In this document: one piece after another, positions 26,044-37,238 of the stretch
How positions within the stretch are numbered: position 1 is the first letter of the stretch
Layout: every line of letters starts with the position of its first letter
Origin: Nitratireductor sp.
GTDB taxonomy: Bacteria > Pseudomonadota > Alphaproteobacteria > Rhizobiales > Rhizobiaceae
Length of the DNA stretch: 64,000 bases
Assembly: GCA_020637805.1 (NCBI GenBank)
Contig: JACKJU010000014.1
Coordinates: 12,127 to 76,126 of the forward strand
Direction: 5' to 3'
Program-made: the position numbers and the translations under genes
The notes under the pieces: generated by a model
Told to the model about the DNA's origin: nothing
What the model saw: only the letters and a program-made list of their open reading frames with translations
The model's database searches: none

Positions 26044-26070
26044 GAAAAAGCCCCGGCAGAACCGGGGCTT
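26044..26070 (-). terminator. Rho-independent terminator of ftsH
   Basis: On the minus strand AAGCCCCGG-TTCTG-CCGGGGCTT is followed by TTTCG. The 311-base gap 25805-26115 holds this terminator and, closer to glmM, an AT-rich segment (25960-26005) that may contain the glmM promoter; no gene is visible. Confidence 0.88.
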
Positions 26071-26115
26071 TGTTTCTTGGGAAAATCGATTCCCCATTGA
26101 AGACAGGCGCAAAGA

Positions 26116-28044
<1,929 letters not shown>

Positions 28045-28222
28045 CTATGTTATCCGAGAATTCACCTTCGAGGAAAATAGGTACGATTGCCCGGTATGCC
28101 AAGCTACCGGAGCCATTAATTACCCGCCAATTGGGAACTTTCCATGATTTTGGTGAAGATTTCTGTCCGCCGCGTCAAATGGCCCGTAGTCGAGCGGCCT
28201 TCAGCGGCAGGATCGACCGCCC

Positions 28223-29623
28223 TCAGGGCTGCAGGCTGGCCGAGACATGCGGGTCGAGCGAGCGCACCCAATCACGCAGCGGCGCATCGAATTGCGGGCA
28301 GAAATGCTCGATGGCGGGCGATGCAAGGCGAACCGAAAGTCCCTTTGGAACACCGGTGTTCTCTACCAGCGGAAAGCACAATGCCTGCCCTGTCTCGCCT
28401 CCGGTCTGGCTATGGATCACCGGCGTGGAACGCAATGCCTGGCGCGGCTTCGCCATGAGCCTGCGGCCGGTTTCATCCTCATGTGCCTTTATGATGTCGC
28501 GCTTGGCCGGTTCCACGAAAACCGGTGACGGGCTTTCGTTGAACAGGTGCAGGCGTCCATCCCAGATGGCAGCCTCTCCCGGTTCGAGCAGCAGCGACCC
28601 AAGATTGCGGACTTCCCGGTAGAATGCGATCTTCGAAGCCTGTTTTTCAATAACAGCGCCGCCGATGGTCATCCTCCCTGGTCCGGGAATCGTGAGCATG
28701 TCGTAGAGCGGTCTCAGCCTGCGGCGTGGCACCATGTGCTCCCGCCCGCCCGCCAATGCAACGAGCACCTGGATTGCATGTTCGGCCACCGGCGAAATCC
28801 TTGCCGGACCGGACCCTTCCAGTGCCAGACGCGCGGCAGCACGGATCTCGTAGACCGGTCCGGGCTCGACGTTCGTGTTCAGGTCCAGCCAGTCCGCGCA
28901 GTCCCGCGCCATGACGTTTCGCATCCGCCCCGACACATCCGCCAATGCCAATGCCTTTGCTGCAAGACTGGGATTGGACCTGAGAAGCGTGCGCACCCGC
29001 ACGCGTTCGTAGCTCTCGTCGCGGTTTGTCGGGTCCTCGATCCAGCCCTGCGGGAACCCTGCAAGATAGTCGCGAAGTGTCTGGCGGCTGATCGAAAGCA
29101 GGGGTCTGTGGATGCAGGTGCCGCCATAGAGCCATGTCTTGCGCGCCATCCCCGCCAATCCGCGTCCGTCACCCTCACCGGCAGGGCGCATCATGCGCAT
29201 GAAAACGGTCTCGGCCTGGTCGTCGAGCGTGTGGCCGGTCAGGATCGTTTCTGTTCCGATATCATGGGCAAACTGGTCGAGCAGCGCATATCGCGAACGC
29301 CTGGCCGCGTCGGGCAGTCCGAAGGCGGGCTTGGCGCCTTCCCAGGCCAGAGTGGTATGCAACACACCGATTCCGGCGCAGACGCCTGCTACATAGCCGG
29401 CTTCGGCTGCAGCTTCGGGCCGTAAGCCGTGGTCGATGGTGACCGCATGCAATACACCGCCGGCGTTCCTGCCCTGCCCTTCAATCCACGCCTTGGCGAG
29501 AAACAGCAGCGCAAGGGAATCGCTTCCGCCGGAAACGGCAACGATGATCGGTCCATCACCGGATTTGGGAACCGGAATGTCCCTGAAGGCAGTCGAGATG
29601 ATGTCTCTTGCGGAAATGGCCAT
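28223..29623 (-). CDS. tilS: tRNA(Ile)-lysidine synthase
   Basis: A 466-residue enzyme that changes C34 of tRNA-Ile2 (anticodon CAU) to lysidine with ATP and lysine, so the tRNA reads AUA. The PP-loop SGGSDS is at residues 31-36. The LTGHTLDDQAETVFMRMMR block is typical of TilS. The C-terminal half is less conserved but family-like in length. It lies between cpoB and ftsH in the standard alphaproteobacterial order. Confidence 0.95.
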   Translation of the reverse strand: MAISARDIISTAFRDIPVPKSGDGPIIVAVSGGSDSLALLFLAKAWIEGQGRNAGGVLHAVTIDHGLRPEAAAEAGYVAGVCAGIGVLHTTLAWEGAKPAFGLPDAARRSRYALLDQFAHDIGTETILTGHTLDDQAETVFMRMMRPAGEGDGRGLAGMARKTWLYGGTCIHRPLLSISRQTLRDYLAGFPQGWIEDPTNRDESYERVRVRTLLRSNPSLAAKALALADVSGRMRNVMARDCADWLDLNTNVEPGPVYEIRAAARLALEGSGPARISPVAEHAIQVLVALAGGREHMVPRRRLRPLYDMLTIPGPGRMTIGGAVIEKQASKIAFYREVRNLGSLLLEPGEAAIWDGRLHLFNESPSPVFVEPAKRDIIKAHEDETGRRLMAKPRQALRSTPVIHSQTGGETGQALCFPLVENTGVPKGLSVRLASPAIEHFCPQFDAPLRDWVRSLDPHVSASLQP

Positions 29624-29767
29624 GAATTTGTCCTGAGTCGGAACGTATGTGCGAATAGGGCCATGTGCAAGGTGGCCTGCCGGATTTCACCGGATTGTCA
29701 TGATGGTTTTCTGCAACTGCCGGTACCGACTACGAGCGGGCGTGTTACCAGCGGCGGCGCGATGTCC

Positions 29768-30874
29768 TCAGTTGATGCACTTGGCGTTGGCCTGTTCCAC
29801 CTTCAGCCTGGACCGCACGGCGTTGGAACTGTTGGGATACTTCTTCGGCACTTCCGCATAGGTGGCGCAGGCAAGCTCTCGCTGGTTCATGCCTGCCAGG
29901 GAAACGCCTAGCTTGAGAAGGTTTTCCGCACCAAGTTCGGAATTCGGATGTGCCTTGTGGTTTTTAAGGAATATCCGCGCAGCAGCTTCGTACTCGCCAA
30001 GAGAGAAGTGGCTCTCGCCTTCCCAGAACAGGGCTTCCGCGATCCTGGCATCGCCCGGATAGCGCGACGAAAACTCGTTGAACGTGCGTGCCGCGTTTTC
30101 GTACTGGCCGCCCTGCACATACTGGTATCCCAGGTTGAACAGTTCAGAAGGATTGTCGGGGGAGCCGGAAGGCTCGACACGGTTCTTGCCAAGCAGGTCA
30201 ATCGGCCTGCCAACGTTGGAATCGACAACATTCCCGTCCTGGTCAAAGACCAGGGAACCAAGTGGCGCAGGCGGACTGCCAGTACCGTCGGGCTGTCTGG
30301 ACGGATCAAAGACCTCGACGCCGTCAACTGTCTTTCCCGGTTCTCCATCGCCCAGAAGGTCCGAGATCGACTTGCGGTCAATCGGGGTTTCTCCCGCCAC
30401 CGTGCCTCCCTCGTCCATCGGCATGCCTGCCCCGTCCATCGGCGCATTGGAATTGTCTGCGTCTGAAAGCGCGGTGTTACCCTCTGCTCCAGACGGATCC
30501 GGCTTTCCCAGGCTGCCACCTTCCTGCGAACCTGCGACTTCACTACTGCCGCCCGGCTGCTCGCGCTGACCAAGCTTGTCCTCAATCTCCTGAAAGCGGA
30601 ATTCGTCGTTCTCCTGCTTCTTGCGCATCTGCTCCTCCATCTGGAGAAGCTGGAAGTTCAGTTCTTCCACCTTGCCCGTAAGTTGGCGGACCTGTTCTTC
30701 AAGCTGGTTGACGCGGGCAGCATCCACCGCCTGAACCCTGATGACGGGCGCACCCTCAACTCCATTCTGCGTTCCCGGCACATTCTGCAGCGGACGCAAT
30801 TGCGCCGCACCAGATACTGCCGGAACCGCCGCAAGCAGGCTCGTCGCCGCCAACGCGAAGGCAAGTTTTTTCAT
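29768..30874 (-). CDS. cpoB: Cell division coordinator CpoB (YbgF)
   Basis: A 368-residue periplasmic protein. ATG 30874 is used rather than the TTG just before it. A signal peptide (MKKLAFALAATSLLAAVPAVSGA) is followed by a trimerising coiled coil (about 50-105, VNQLEEQVRQLTGKVEEL), a long low-complexity Gly/Asp/Pro linker, and three TPR units at the C-terminus (FNLGYQYVQGGQYENAARTF, ALFWEGESHFSLGEYEAAARIF, LLKLGVSLAGMNQRELACATY). CpoB coordinates peptidoglycan synthesis with Tol-driven outer-membrane constriction. The linker is longer than in E. coli. A thioesterase gene separates it from pal here. Confidence 0.94.
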   Translation of the reverse strand: MKKLAFALAATSLLAAVPAVSGAAQLRPLQNVPGTQNGVEGAPVIRVQAVDAARVNQLEEQVRQLTGKVEELNFQLLQMEEQMRKKQENDEFRFQEIEDKLGQREQPGGSSEVAGSQEGGSLGKPDPSGAEGNTALSDADNSNAPMDGAGMPMDEGGTVAGETPIDRKSISDLLGDGEPGKTVDGVEVFDPSRQPDGTGSPPAPLGSLVFDQDGNVVDSNVGRPIDLLGKNRVEPSGSPDNPSELFNLGYQYVQGGQYENAARTFNEFSSRYPGDARIAEALFWEGESHFSLGEYEAAARIFLKNHKAHPNSELGAENLLKLGVSLAGMNQRELACATYAEVPKKYPNSSNAVRSRLKVEQANAKCIN

Positions 30875-31085
30875 CAATTGAATATCCCCTGTTATTTAGA
30901 AAGGACCGGATGCGGATTTTCCGGTCCAGCAAGACTATTTCGGTGCTGCCGTCATTGCCAGCCCGCAATTTCAAATGGTGCGGACAGCCGATTGCGCAAG
31001 TATCGATCTGAAAACAGGCGATATTTTGATGCGAATTGGATGCTTTGGAGACTCTAAGGCAGGATTTCGAGGGTTCCCGGCAGGC

Positions 31086-31532
31086 TCACCCGGGTGAAGT
31101 GCCGTCCGTCTCGATGGCCATCATGGTGGCCTGCATGCGCGCGATTGTCTTGCCAGTCTCCATGTTCGTCACTTCACCTTCGCAAACCGTGAGCTGGCGG
31201 CCTGACGAAACCACTCGACCCTCGGCCCTGAATTTCTCGCCGATACAGGGGCGGATGAAATTGACCTTGAACTCGACGGTTACGACTTCCGCATCGGGCT
31301 TCATCAGGGAAAGAGCCGCATAGCCACAGGCTGAATCAACGATCGTGGTCGCCGCACCGGCATGCATGTACCCGTGCTGCTGAAGAAACCGTTCGTTTCG
31401 CACAAACTCGATCACCGTGCGGCCGGGCTCCACCAGAACCAGGTTTGCACCCAGCGCTTCCATTGCCGACTGGCGTGCGAAACTCTCTCGCGCGGCCGCT
31501 TCGTAGTCTGGATTGCGCGGCTCGTGTCCCAT
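31086..31532 (-). CDS. PaaI-family hot-dog thioesterase
   Basis: A 148-residue single hot-dog domain. The family block RFLQQHGYMHAGAATTIVDSACGYAA holds the HGG/HAG-type motif and an Asp acting as general base in PaaI proteins. VTVEFKVNFIRPCIGEKFRAEGRV is the second conserved stretch. It hydrolyses an acyl-CoA, substrate unknown. It sits between pal and cpoB, an unusual place for a non-Tol gene, and a terminator lies between pal and it. Confidence 0.87.
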   Translation of the reverse strand: MGHEPRNPDYEAAARESFARQSAMEALGANLVLVEPGRTVIEFVRNERFLQQHGYMHAGAATTIVDSACGYAALSLMKPDAEVVTVEFKVNFIRPCIGEKFRAEGRVVSSGRQLTVCEGEVTNMETGKTIARMQATMMAIETDGTSPG

Positions 31533-31564
31533 TCCGTCTCCCCTTGCGTACCTGCGGAACGCAG

Positions 31565-31602
31565 AAGAAATGAAAACGGGCAGCCAATCAAGACTGCCCG
31601 TT
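31565..31602 (-). terminator. Rho-independent terminator after pal
   Basis: On the minus strand AACGGGCAG-TCTTGATTGG-CTGCCCGTT is followed by TTCATTTCTTC. It lies 45 bases after the pal stop and would end the Tol-Pal transcript before the thioesterase and cpoB. Confidence 0.87.
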
Positions 31603-31647
31603 ATCGATTTACTGTATGGCGGTGCGCTGTTGAATGCCCTTGCCGGA

Positions 31648-32169
31648 TCAGCCGGTCGGAGCTGCCAGTACGGTCACTGCACGGCGGTTCTGCGACCAGC
31701 AGGAGATGTCGTTGCAGACAGCCACCGGACGTTCCTTGCCATAGGAAATCGTGCGCATGCGATTGCGCGGCACACCCTTGGAAGCAAGGTAGTCGCGCGT
31801 TGCAGCCGCACGGCGGGCACCAAGCGCAATGTTGTACTCGCGCGTGCCGCGTTCATCGGCGTGGCCTTCGACCGTGATCGGATAGTTCGGATAGCGCATC
31901 AGCCACTGAGCCTGACGGTCAAGCGTCGCCTGCGAGGTCGGCGTCAACAGAGAGGAATCAGTCTCGAAGAAAACACGGTCGCCGACATTGACGGTAAAGT
32001 CCTGCTGCGAACCGGGCGCTGCGCCATTGTTAAGACCCAGGCCGTTTGCGTTGTCCGGCAAGGGCTTCTTGGTGGCACAGCCAGATAGCGCCAGGCCCAC
32101 GGCCAGTGCGATGAGCGCGGGGGATTTCAGGAACGCATGGGCATTCCTGGCGGAACGTGCTGCGTGCAT
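31648..32169 (-). CDS. pal: Peptidoglycan-associated lipoprotein Pal
   Basis: A 173-residue outer-membrane lipoprotein. The lipobox is LALSGC (Cys31 lipidated). An OmpA-like peptidoglycan-binding domain follows, with VFFETDSSLLTPTSQATLDRQ and the diaminopimelate-binding GHADERGTREYNIALGARRA. Pal anchors the outer membrane to peptidoglycan and is mobilised by TolB and TolA at the division site. It lies downstream of tolB with an unusually long 302-base gap. Confidence 0.97.
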   Translation of the reverse strand: MHAARSARNAHAFLKSPALIALAVGLALSGCATKKPLPDNANGLGLNNGAAPGSQQDFTVNVGDRVFFETDSSLLTPTSQATLDRQAQWLMRYPNYPITVEGHADERGTREYNIALGARRAAATRDYLASKGVPRNRMRTISYGKERPVAVCNDISCWSQNRRAVTVLAAPTG

Positions 32170-32471
32170 CGTTCACTACTCCTTTATCAAATACGTTGAC
32201 GCATTGATAACCCTGCCGGGGTTAAGACGCGTTCAAGAAAACTGGTTAACGGGCGGTAAATCTGCCGGCCAGACTGGCTCGATACGAATTTCTCGTTGAA
32301 CAGCACCCGCCGATTGCTGCTCGCGGCGACGCTTTCACCACCAAACTTGGGCGAGAACGCGGCACGGCGATGTCAGCCGCAAGGCAGGAGGCCGCACAGG
32401 CGTTTCCTTCAGCCGGGTGTTGCATTTTTACAAGGCATGCCCGGCTGGAAGGTTTTCCGGATACTCTCCGG
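32170..32471 (-). other. 302-base tolB-pal gap with large hairpin
   Basis: No gene is seen. An imperfect inverted repeat at 32406-32452 (CCTTC-AGCCGGG / CCCGGCT-GGAAGG, loop of about 22 bases) lies just after tolB. The gap may carry a pal-specific promoter or a processing site. tolB-pal gaps are usually much shorter. Confidence 0.45.
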
Positions 32472-33848
32472 TCAGTCGAGAAGAGGCGACCATGCCGGAT
32501 CGGACGCAAACTCGGGCGTCGGTACCAGCCGTTCGTTGCGGCCTGTGAGATCAATCGAATAGAGCTTCGGTCCGCCATTGGCACCCGGTGCCTCGCGGAA
32601 GAACATCAGCACACGGCCATTGGGTGCCCAGGTCGGCCCTTCATTGTGGTAGCCTTCCGTCAGGACGCGTTCGCCGGAACCGTCTGGCTTCATCACGCCG
32701 ATGATGAACTTGCCGCCCTGCTGCTTGGTGAAGGCGATCAGGTCGCCACGGGGTGACCAGACCGGGGTAGAATAGCTGCCCGTGCCAAACGAGATGCGCT
32801 GCGGTTCACCACCGCCTGCTCCCATCACATACAATTGCTGGCGGCCACCGCGGTCGGATTCGAACACGATCTGCGATCCATCCGGCGAATAGGAAGGGCT
32901 GGTGTCGATGGCGTTGGAATTGGTCAGGCGCGTCGTCGTTCGCGACCGCAGGTCCATCGTGTAGATGTTGGAGATACCATCATTGTTCAGGCTCATGATG
33001 ATCTTCTGGCCATCGGGCGAAAAACGCGGCGCGAAGGTCATGCCAGGAAAATCGCCAACGACGTCATACTGGCCGGTTTCGATCTGGCGCAGATAGACCC
33101 GGGGCTGCCCGCCCGCAAAGGACATGTAGGTTATTTCCTGGCGGTTGGGCGAGAAACGCGGCGTAAGAACAAGATCTTCGCCGTTGGAAAGATAGCGCAG
33201 GTTGGCGCCGTCCTGGTCCATGATCGCAAGGCGCTTGATGCGTTTCTGCTTCGGACCCGATTCATCGACAAACACGACACGGCTGTCGAAATAGCCGCCC
33301 TCGCCTGTCAGTTCCTTGTAGATGGCATCGGAAATGATGTGCGCCAGACGGCGCTTGTTCTGCGGATTGGTGAAGAACTGCTGGCCAATCAACTGATTGG
33401 CCCCGAAAACGTCCCAAAGGCGGAATTCGGCCTTCAACCGGCCGTCACCCTCCTGAGACACGGAACCCGTGACCAGTGCCTGGGCATTGATGACACGCCA
33501 GTCCTCGAACCGCGGTACCTTGTTGTGATCGGTGATCTGCTCGATGAAGGCAGCCTTGTCGATGGGCTTGAAGAGACCCGAGCCGCCGAGGTTGCTCGCA
33601 ATGATCGAGGATATCTCGGGGCCGAGCTGACCAGAGAAGTCCGTGATCGCGATCGGCAGGGGTTCGACCGTGCCGCGTGTCAGGTCGATCATAACCTTGG
33701 CATGTGACGGAATAACCGCAGCAAGTGTTGCCGAAAGAAAAATCACGAAAGCCAGGAGGGACTGCAACAGCGACCCTGCTCTCCAGGTAGCCGACGCGTC
33801 GGTGGCGGCCGGTGTTGATCCAATAGACTTTGTCGGCAGATATCTCAT
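32472..33848 (-). CDS. tolB: Tol-Pal system periplasmic protein TolB
   Basis: A 458-residue protein. ATG 33848 is preferred to ATG 33854 because AAGGAAGAG lies about 6 bases before it but overlaps the other. A long basic N-region precedes the signal hydrophobic core (LLAFVIFLSATLAAVIPSHA). The N-terminal alpha/beta domain (LPIAITDFSG) that contacts TolA is followed by a six-bladed WD40-like propeller with PD40 repeats (FSPNRQEITYMSF, FSPDGQKIIMSL, YSPDGSQIVFES, WSPRGDLIAF) that binds Pal. Confidence 0.97.
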   Translation of the reverse strand: MRYLPTKSIGSTPAATDASATWRAGSLLQSLLAFVIFLSATLAAVIPSHAKVMIDLTRGTVEPLPIAITDFSGQLGPEISSIIASNLGGSGLFKPIDKAAFIEQITDHNKVPRFEDWRVINAQALVTGSVSQEGDGRLKAEFRLWDVFGANQLIGQQFFTNPQNKRRLAHIISDAIYKELTGEGGYFDSRVVFVDESGPKQKRIKRLAIMDQDGANLRYLSNGEDLVLTPRFSPNRQEITYMSFAGGQPRVYLRQIETGQYDVVGDFPGMTFAPRFSPDGQKIIMSLNNDGISNIYTMDLRSRTTTRLTNSNAIDTSPSYSPDGSQIVFESDRGGRQQLYVMGAGGGEPQRISFGTGSYSTPVWSPRGDLIAFTKQQGGKFIIGVMKPDGSGERVLTEGYHNEGPTWAPNGRVLMFFREAPGANGGPKLYSIDLTGRNERLVPTPEFASDPAWSPLLD

Positions 33849-33978
33849 TTTCATCTCTTCCTTGTGGCGGCGGCCAGTGTTGCAGCACCGCCTAAAAAAT
33901 CCAACGCTTGCCCCGATGACGGTCTTTCACACGAGGGTGGCAGGATTTTGTAACGCCACCCGTGTCCTCCGGTTCCCG

Positions 33979-35025
33979 TCAGAACATCTCCCTTGGATCA
34001 AAGTTTACCTGAACCTCGTTCCAGATGCTGTACTTGCCTTCGGGTACGCGCAATCCGTCTCGATCGCAAATCTGGATTGCCCTCACGGCACTGCTGTCGA
34101 ATGTGCGATTGCCGCTCGACTTGACCACCCGGGGCCTCCCCACCAGCTTGCCGCCCTGGTCGAGATCAAACTCTACCGACGCCATCAGTTCCTCGCCACC
34201 TGCAGCACCTGCGGGTATTGACCAGCAGCTTGCAAGCTGTGCCTTGAGCGCGTCCATCTCGCTTTGCGAAAGCTCGCCCGATGAATTGCCCTTGCGCGTT
34301 CCAAGCGATGCTTCCTCGCGCGACGACTTCGCACCGGTCTGGGCGGATTCCTGCTTGTTCAGCAGAGCCGAAATCTCGTCCTCTGTAGAAGTGGAATCGG
34401 AAGCCTTGGCAGCCGTCTTCTTTTCGGCAGGCTGTTCGGATTTCTTCCGTTCCTGGGTTGCTGCCCGTTGCGGCTTGGGCGGTTCCGGCCGCGACTCGGG
34501 AACGATGGGGGCGGTCTTCGGCAGGGCGGCAAACTGCTCGCCGTCTTCGCTGACCTTGGCGTTTTCCGCCGCTGCCTGCTCGGTAACAGGAACGGAAGGC
34601 TGGTTCACTGCCGCCAACTCCGTTGACGGCGCGGGTTGGCTTTCCTTCACCGGTTCAGGAGCGGGATCGGGCTTTGGTTCCGGTGTTGGCTCGGGCTTCG
34701 GGGAAGGCTTCGCCTTTGCGGTCTCCACCGCCTGCTCGGCTGACTTCGCCGCCTCTTTTGACTGGGCATCATTGTTGCTGTCGCCTGCGTTGACAGCATC
34801 TGGCACGGGATCCGGGCGTTGGGTGGGAACCGGTGCCGGCTTGTCCTTGAGATCGGCCTTCTTCTCGCCCTTCACCGACTTCGTGAACTCCTCGATCGGC
34901 ACGATATCGACCGGCAACGCCTCGACGTCAGCAACCTGCATTGGCGCAGGCGCGGACAGGCTCCACAATCCCCAGGTGAGGATGATGGCGTGCGCGATAC
35001 TCGATGAGATCAGACCGGCTTTCAT
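33979..35025 (-). CDS. tolA: TolA-type energy-transducing protein
   Basis: A 348-residue protein. One N-terminal membrane anchor (SSIAHAIILTWGLWSLSAP) with the SxxxH motif that contacts TolQR is followed by a long Pro/Glu/Lys/Ala-rich periplasmic spacer. The C-terminal TonB/TolA-like domain (about 265-348) has CWSIPAG and VEFDLDQGGKLVGRPRVVKSSGN. It transmits proton-motive force from TolQR to TolB-Pal. The spacer is Pro-rich rather than the long Ala-Lys helix of E. coli, as is usual in alphaproteobacteria. Confidence 0.95.
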   Translation of the reverse strand: MKAGLISSSIAHAIILTWGLWSLSAPAPMQVADVEALPVDIVPIEEFTKSVKGEKKADLKDKPAPVPTQRPDPVPDAVNAGDSNNDAQSKEAAKSAEQAVETAKAKPSPKPEPTPEPKPDPAPEPVKESQPAPSTELAAVNQPSVPVTEQAAAENAKVSEDGEQFAALPKTAPIVPESRPEPPKPQRAATQERKKSEQPAEKKTAAKASDSTSTEDEISALLNKQESAQTGAKSSREEASLGTRKGNSSGELSQSEMDALKAQLASCWSIPAGAAGGEELMASVEFDLDQGGKLVGRPRVVKSSGNRTFDSSAVRAIQICDRDGLRVPEGKYSIWNEVQVNFDPREMF

Positions 35026-35052
35026 GGCAGTCGAAGACTTCCCCGCTCCACC

Positions 35053-35502
35053 CTATTTGCCCTGTTCCTGCAGAGTAACCATTGCAAGACGCTTGTATCC
35101 GGCCTGGGAAATCATCCCCATCACCTTCATGACGTTGCCATAGGCTGCGGCCCTGTCGCCGCGTACATAGATGCGCTCTTCATATCCGTTGCGGGCAATG
35201 GCGTTGAGTTTGGGAACCACTTCTTCCATCGTCAGCTCGGTTTCCTGCAGGTAAACCTGGCCCTGCTCGTTGACGGAAATCGTTATCGGCTGCGTCTCGG
35301 AATTGAGCGCATTAGCCTGGGTTTCGGGCAGATCGATGGGAACACCCACTGTCAGCAGCGGTGCTGCCACCATGAAGATGATCAGGAGCACGAGCATCAC
35401 GTCCACAAACGGCGTGACGTTGATTTCGCTCATCACGGCATGGCGCCGTCCCCGCCGTCTGCGGCTTCCGCCTGAACCGGAATTTCCTACTGACATTCCC
35501 AT
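35053..35502 (-). CDS. tolR: Proton-channel protein TolR
   Basis: A 149-residue ExbD/TolR protein. A basic Gly/Arg-rich N-terminus is followed by one membrane helix with the proton-conducting Asp in NVTPFVDVMLVLLIIFMV, and a periplasmic dimer domain (IYVRGDRAAAYGNVMKVMGMISQAGY). It works with TolQ and TolA. The gap to tolA is 27 bases. Confidence 0.97.
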   Translation of the reverse strand: MGMSVGNSGSGGSRRRRGRRHAVMSEINVTPFVDVMLVLLIIFMVAAPLLTVGVPIDLPETQANALNSETQPITISVNEQGQVYLQETELTMEEVVPKLNAIARNGYEERIYVRGDRAAAYGNVMKVMGMISQAGYKRLAMVTLQEQGK

Positions 35503-35619
35503 TTTCAGCTACCCTTGCCCACTCGGGGCGGTTTCTTGCAGGTGAGATTTGATAGTTTGCGCCACGGAATTGCTCCCCGGCATCCAGGACGCTGTCTGCC
35601 CGGCCAATCCGGCCCAGCA

Positions 35620-36372
35620 TCATCCGCGCGCGTTCTTCTCATCTATCTGTCGCGAAAGTATGGCTGAGAACTCGTCGGCGAAGCCTTCCATACGCGAGGC
35701 GATCTTCTGCGTGTCAGATGAAAACTTGTTGTAGGCGATGACCGCAGGTATGGCCGCAAGCAGACCAAGCGCGGTCGCCATCAGTGCCTCTGCAATACCG
35801 GGTGCGACGACTGCGAGGTTTGTTGATTTCGAACCTGCGATGGCCTGAAAAGAGGTCATGATCCCGACTACCGTCCCGAAAAGACCGATAAACGGAGCTG
35901 CAGAACCAACGGTTGCCAGGAAGCTCAGCCGCTTCTCCAGCCGTTCCATTTCGCGCGTCAGGGTCACGTCCATCTGCTTGTCGATGCGCTGGTTGAGGCC
36001 AATCGCGGAGTTGGCACCGCGCTCGAAGGATTTCTTCCATTCACGCATGGCGGAAACAAAGATCGCCCCCATCCCGGAGGGCGCCTTGTCTGCCAGCGAG
36101 CGGTACAACTCCTCAAGCGAACGTCCCGACCAGAACACTTCCTCGAAGCGGTCGAGCTGACGGCGCGTACGTGCGAACAACAGCACCTTGTCGATGATGA
36201 TCGCCCAGCACCATATGGAGGCCAGCACCAGTCCGATCATCACAAGCTTGACGATAAAGCCGGCCTGCATGAACAGTCCAATGAGGGAAAGATCGCCGGC
36301 TGCCTGAAGCCCGCCGCTCTCGACGCCCTGCGCAAATGCCGAAGCGATCAAAAATGCAGAACCAAAGCTCAT
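35620..36372 (-). CDS. tolQ: Proton-channel protein TolQ
   Basis: A 250-residue MotA/TolQ/ExbB protein with three membrane helices: about 30-55 (GFIVKLVMIGLVLASIWCWAI), 145-170 and 185-205. The conserved pore segment GLFGTVVGIMTSFQAI and the PGIAEALMATALGLLAAIPAV block are present. It forms the pentameric channel with TolR. It is the first gene of the tolQRAB-pal run; ybgC, which usually precedes it, is 3.9 kb away here. Confidence 0.97.
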   Translation of the reverse strand: MSFGSAFLIASAFAQGVESGGLQAAGDLSLIGLFMQAGFIVKLVMIGLVLASIWCWAIIIDKVLLFARTRRQLDRFEEVFWSGRSLEELYRSLADKAPSGMGAIFVSAMREWKKSFERGANSAIGLNQRIDKQMDVTLTREMERLEKRLSFLATVGSAAPFIGLFGTVVGIMTSFQAIAGSKSTNLAVVAPGIAEALMATALGLLAAIPAVIAYNKFSSDTQKIASRMEGFADEFSAILSRQIDEKNARG

Positions 36373-36658
36373 TTCAAAAACCTGTCCAGTTGTGTTCCGT
36401 GTTCAGGACAATCCGGCACTGGCGCGGCTGGCGCCCGGCGTGGCCGGCAGCATAGCCCCTGCCACTTGCCCGCATTGCTGATGAATTTTGTCCGAATGGC
36501 GCTCGAAAACCCGAAAATATTGGTCAAACAAAGGCGCACCTTGCCGCTTGAAGCCTTTCGCGCCATCTCAGCGATTAATGAAGCATTAGGGTAAATGATC
36601 CGTTAGGATTCCGTGGCGGCAACGTGGCGGAAGAAGATTTCCGGCATATCGAAATCAT

Positions 36659-36686
36659 TTGCCGCCCGGTTGCGCGGGCATATAAT
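36659..36686 (+). promoter_or_regulatory. Candidate promoter for the DUF1992 gene
   Basis: TTGCCG (36659-36664), a 16-base spacer, then TATAAT (36681-36686) lie 53 bases before the ATG at 36740. The 367-base gap 36373-36739 must also hold the divergent tolQ promoter, for which no clear boxes were seen. Confidence 0.45.
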
Positions 36687-36739
36687 GCTGAAGTCAACCA
36701 ACTCAATGACATTGTCTCCGCAGGTTACGGATCCGACCC

Positions 36740-37048
36740 ATGAATTTTGCCAGGCTGGCGGAAAGTCGCATTGAACAGGCCATCGAGGCTGGAGAACTGA
36801 AAAACCTTCCAGGCGAGGGAATACCGCTGCCGAAGGACGATACCGGCGGCGACCCGATTGAAAAGGCCGGCTTCAAGATGATGGCGAAAGCCGGCGCTCT
36901 GCCACCGGAAATCCTGCTCAAGAAGGAGATTGCCGCCGGGTGGCAACGTCTGCGCGAGGCTGAAGACGAGGCAATCAAGCTCGAAATCATGCGCTCGCTC
37001 GCCAACCTCCAGATGCGCCTCGCCATGATGCTGGAGCAAAGGCGCTAG
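36740..37048 (+). CDS. DUF1992 (DnaJ homologue C28 conserved domain) protein
   Basis: A 102-residue, all-helical protein comprising just the DUF1992 domain: ARLAESRIEQAIEAGELKNLPGEGIPLP, then AGFKMMAKAGALPPEILLKKEI. The domain occurs in eukaryotic DNAJC28 and in many bacterial small proteins, with no settled function. It is divergent from tolQ and is followed by marC in the same direction. Confidence 0.87.
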   Translation: MNFARLAESRIEQAIEAGELKNLPGEGIPLPKDDTGGDPIEKAGFKMMAKAGALPPEILLKKEIAAGWQRLREAEDEAIKLEIMRSLANLQMRLAMMLEQRR

Positions 37049-37238
37049 CCCACCCGCACCGGTCGCGAAGCTGAAAATTGTTATTCGCGCGTGTTTCCTG
37101 CCCTTGCCATCGCCCGCCCATATTCGCGATGATATTTGATGCATCCGCCCGTCAAATCCAAATCACGGTCGAACGCCGATTTTCACACATGCGCTCGCGC
37201 GGCTATCCCTCAAAATTCCTGCCGGAGGATTTTCTCAG

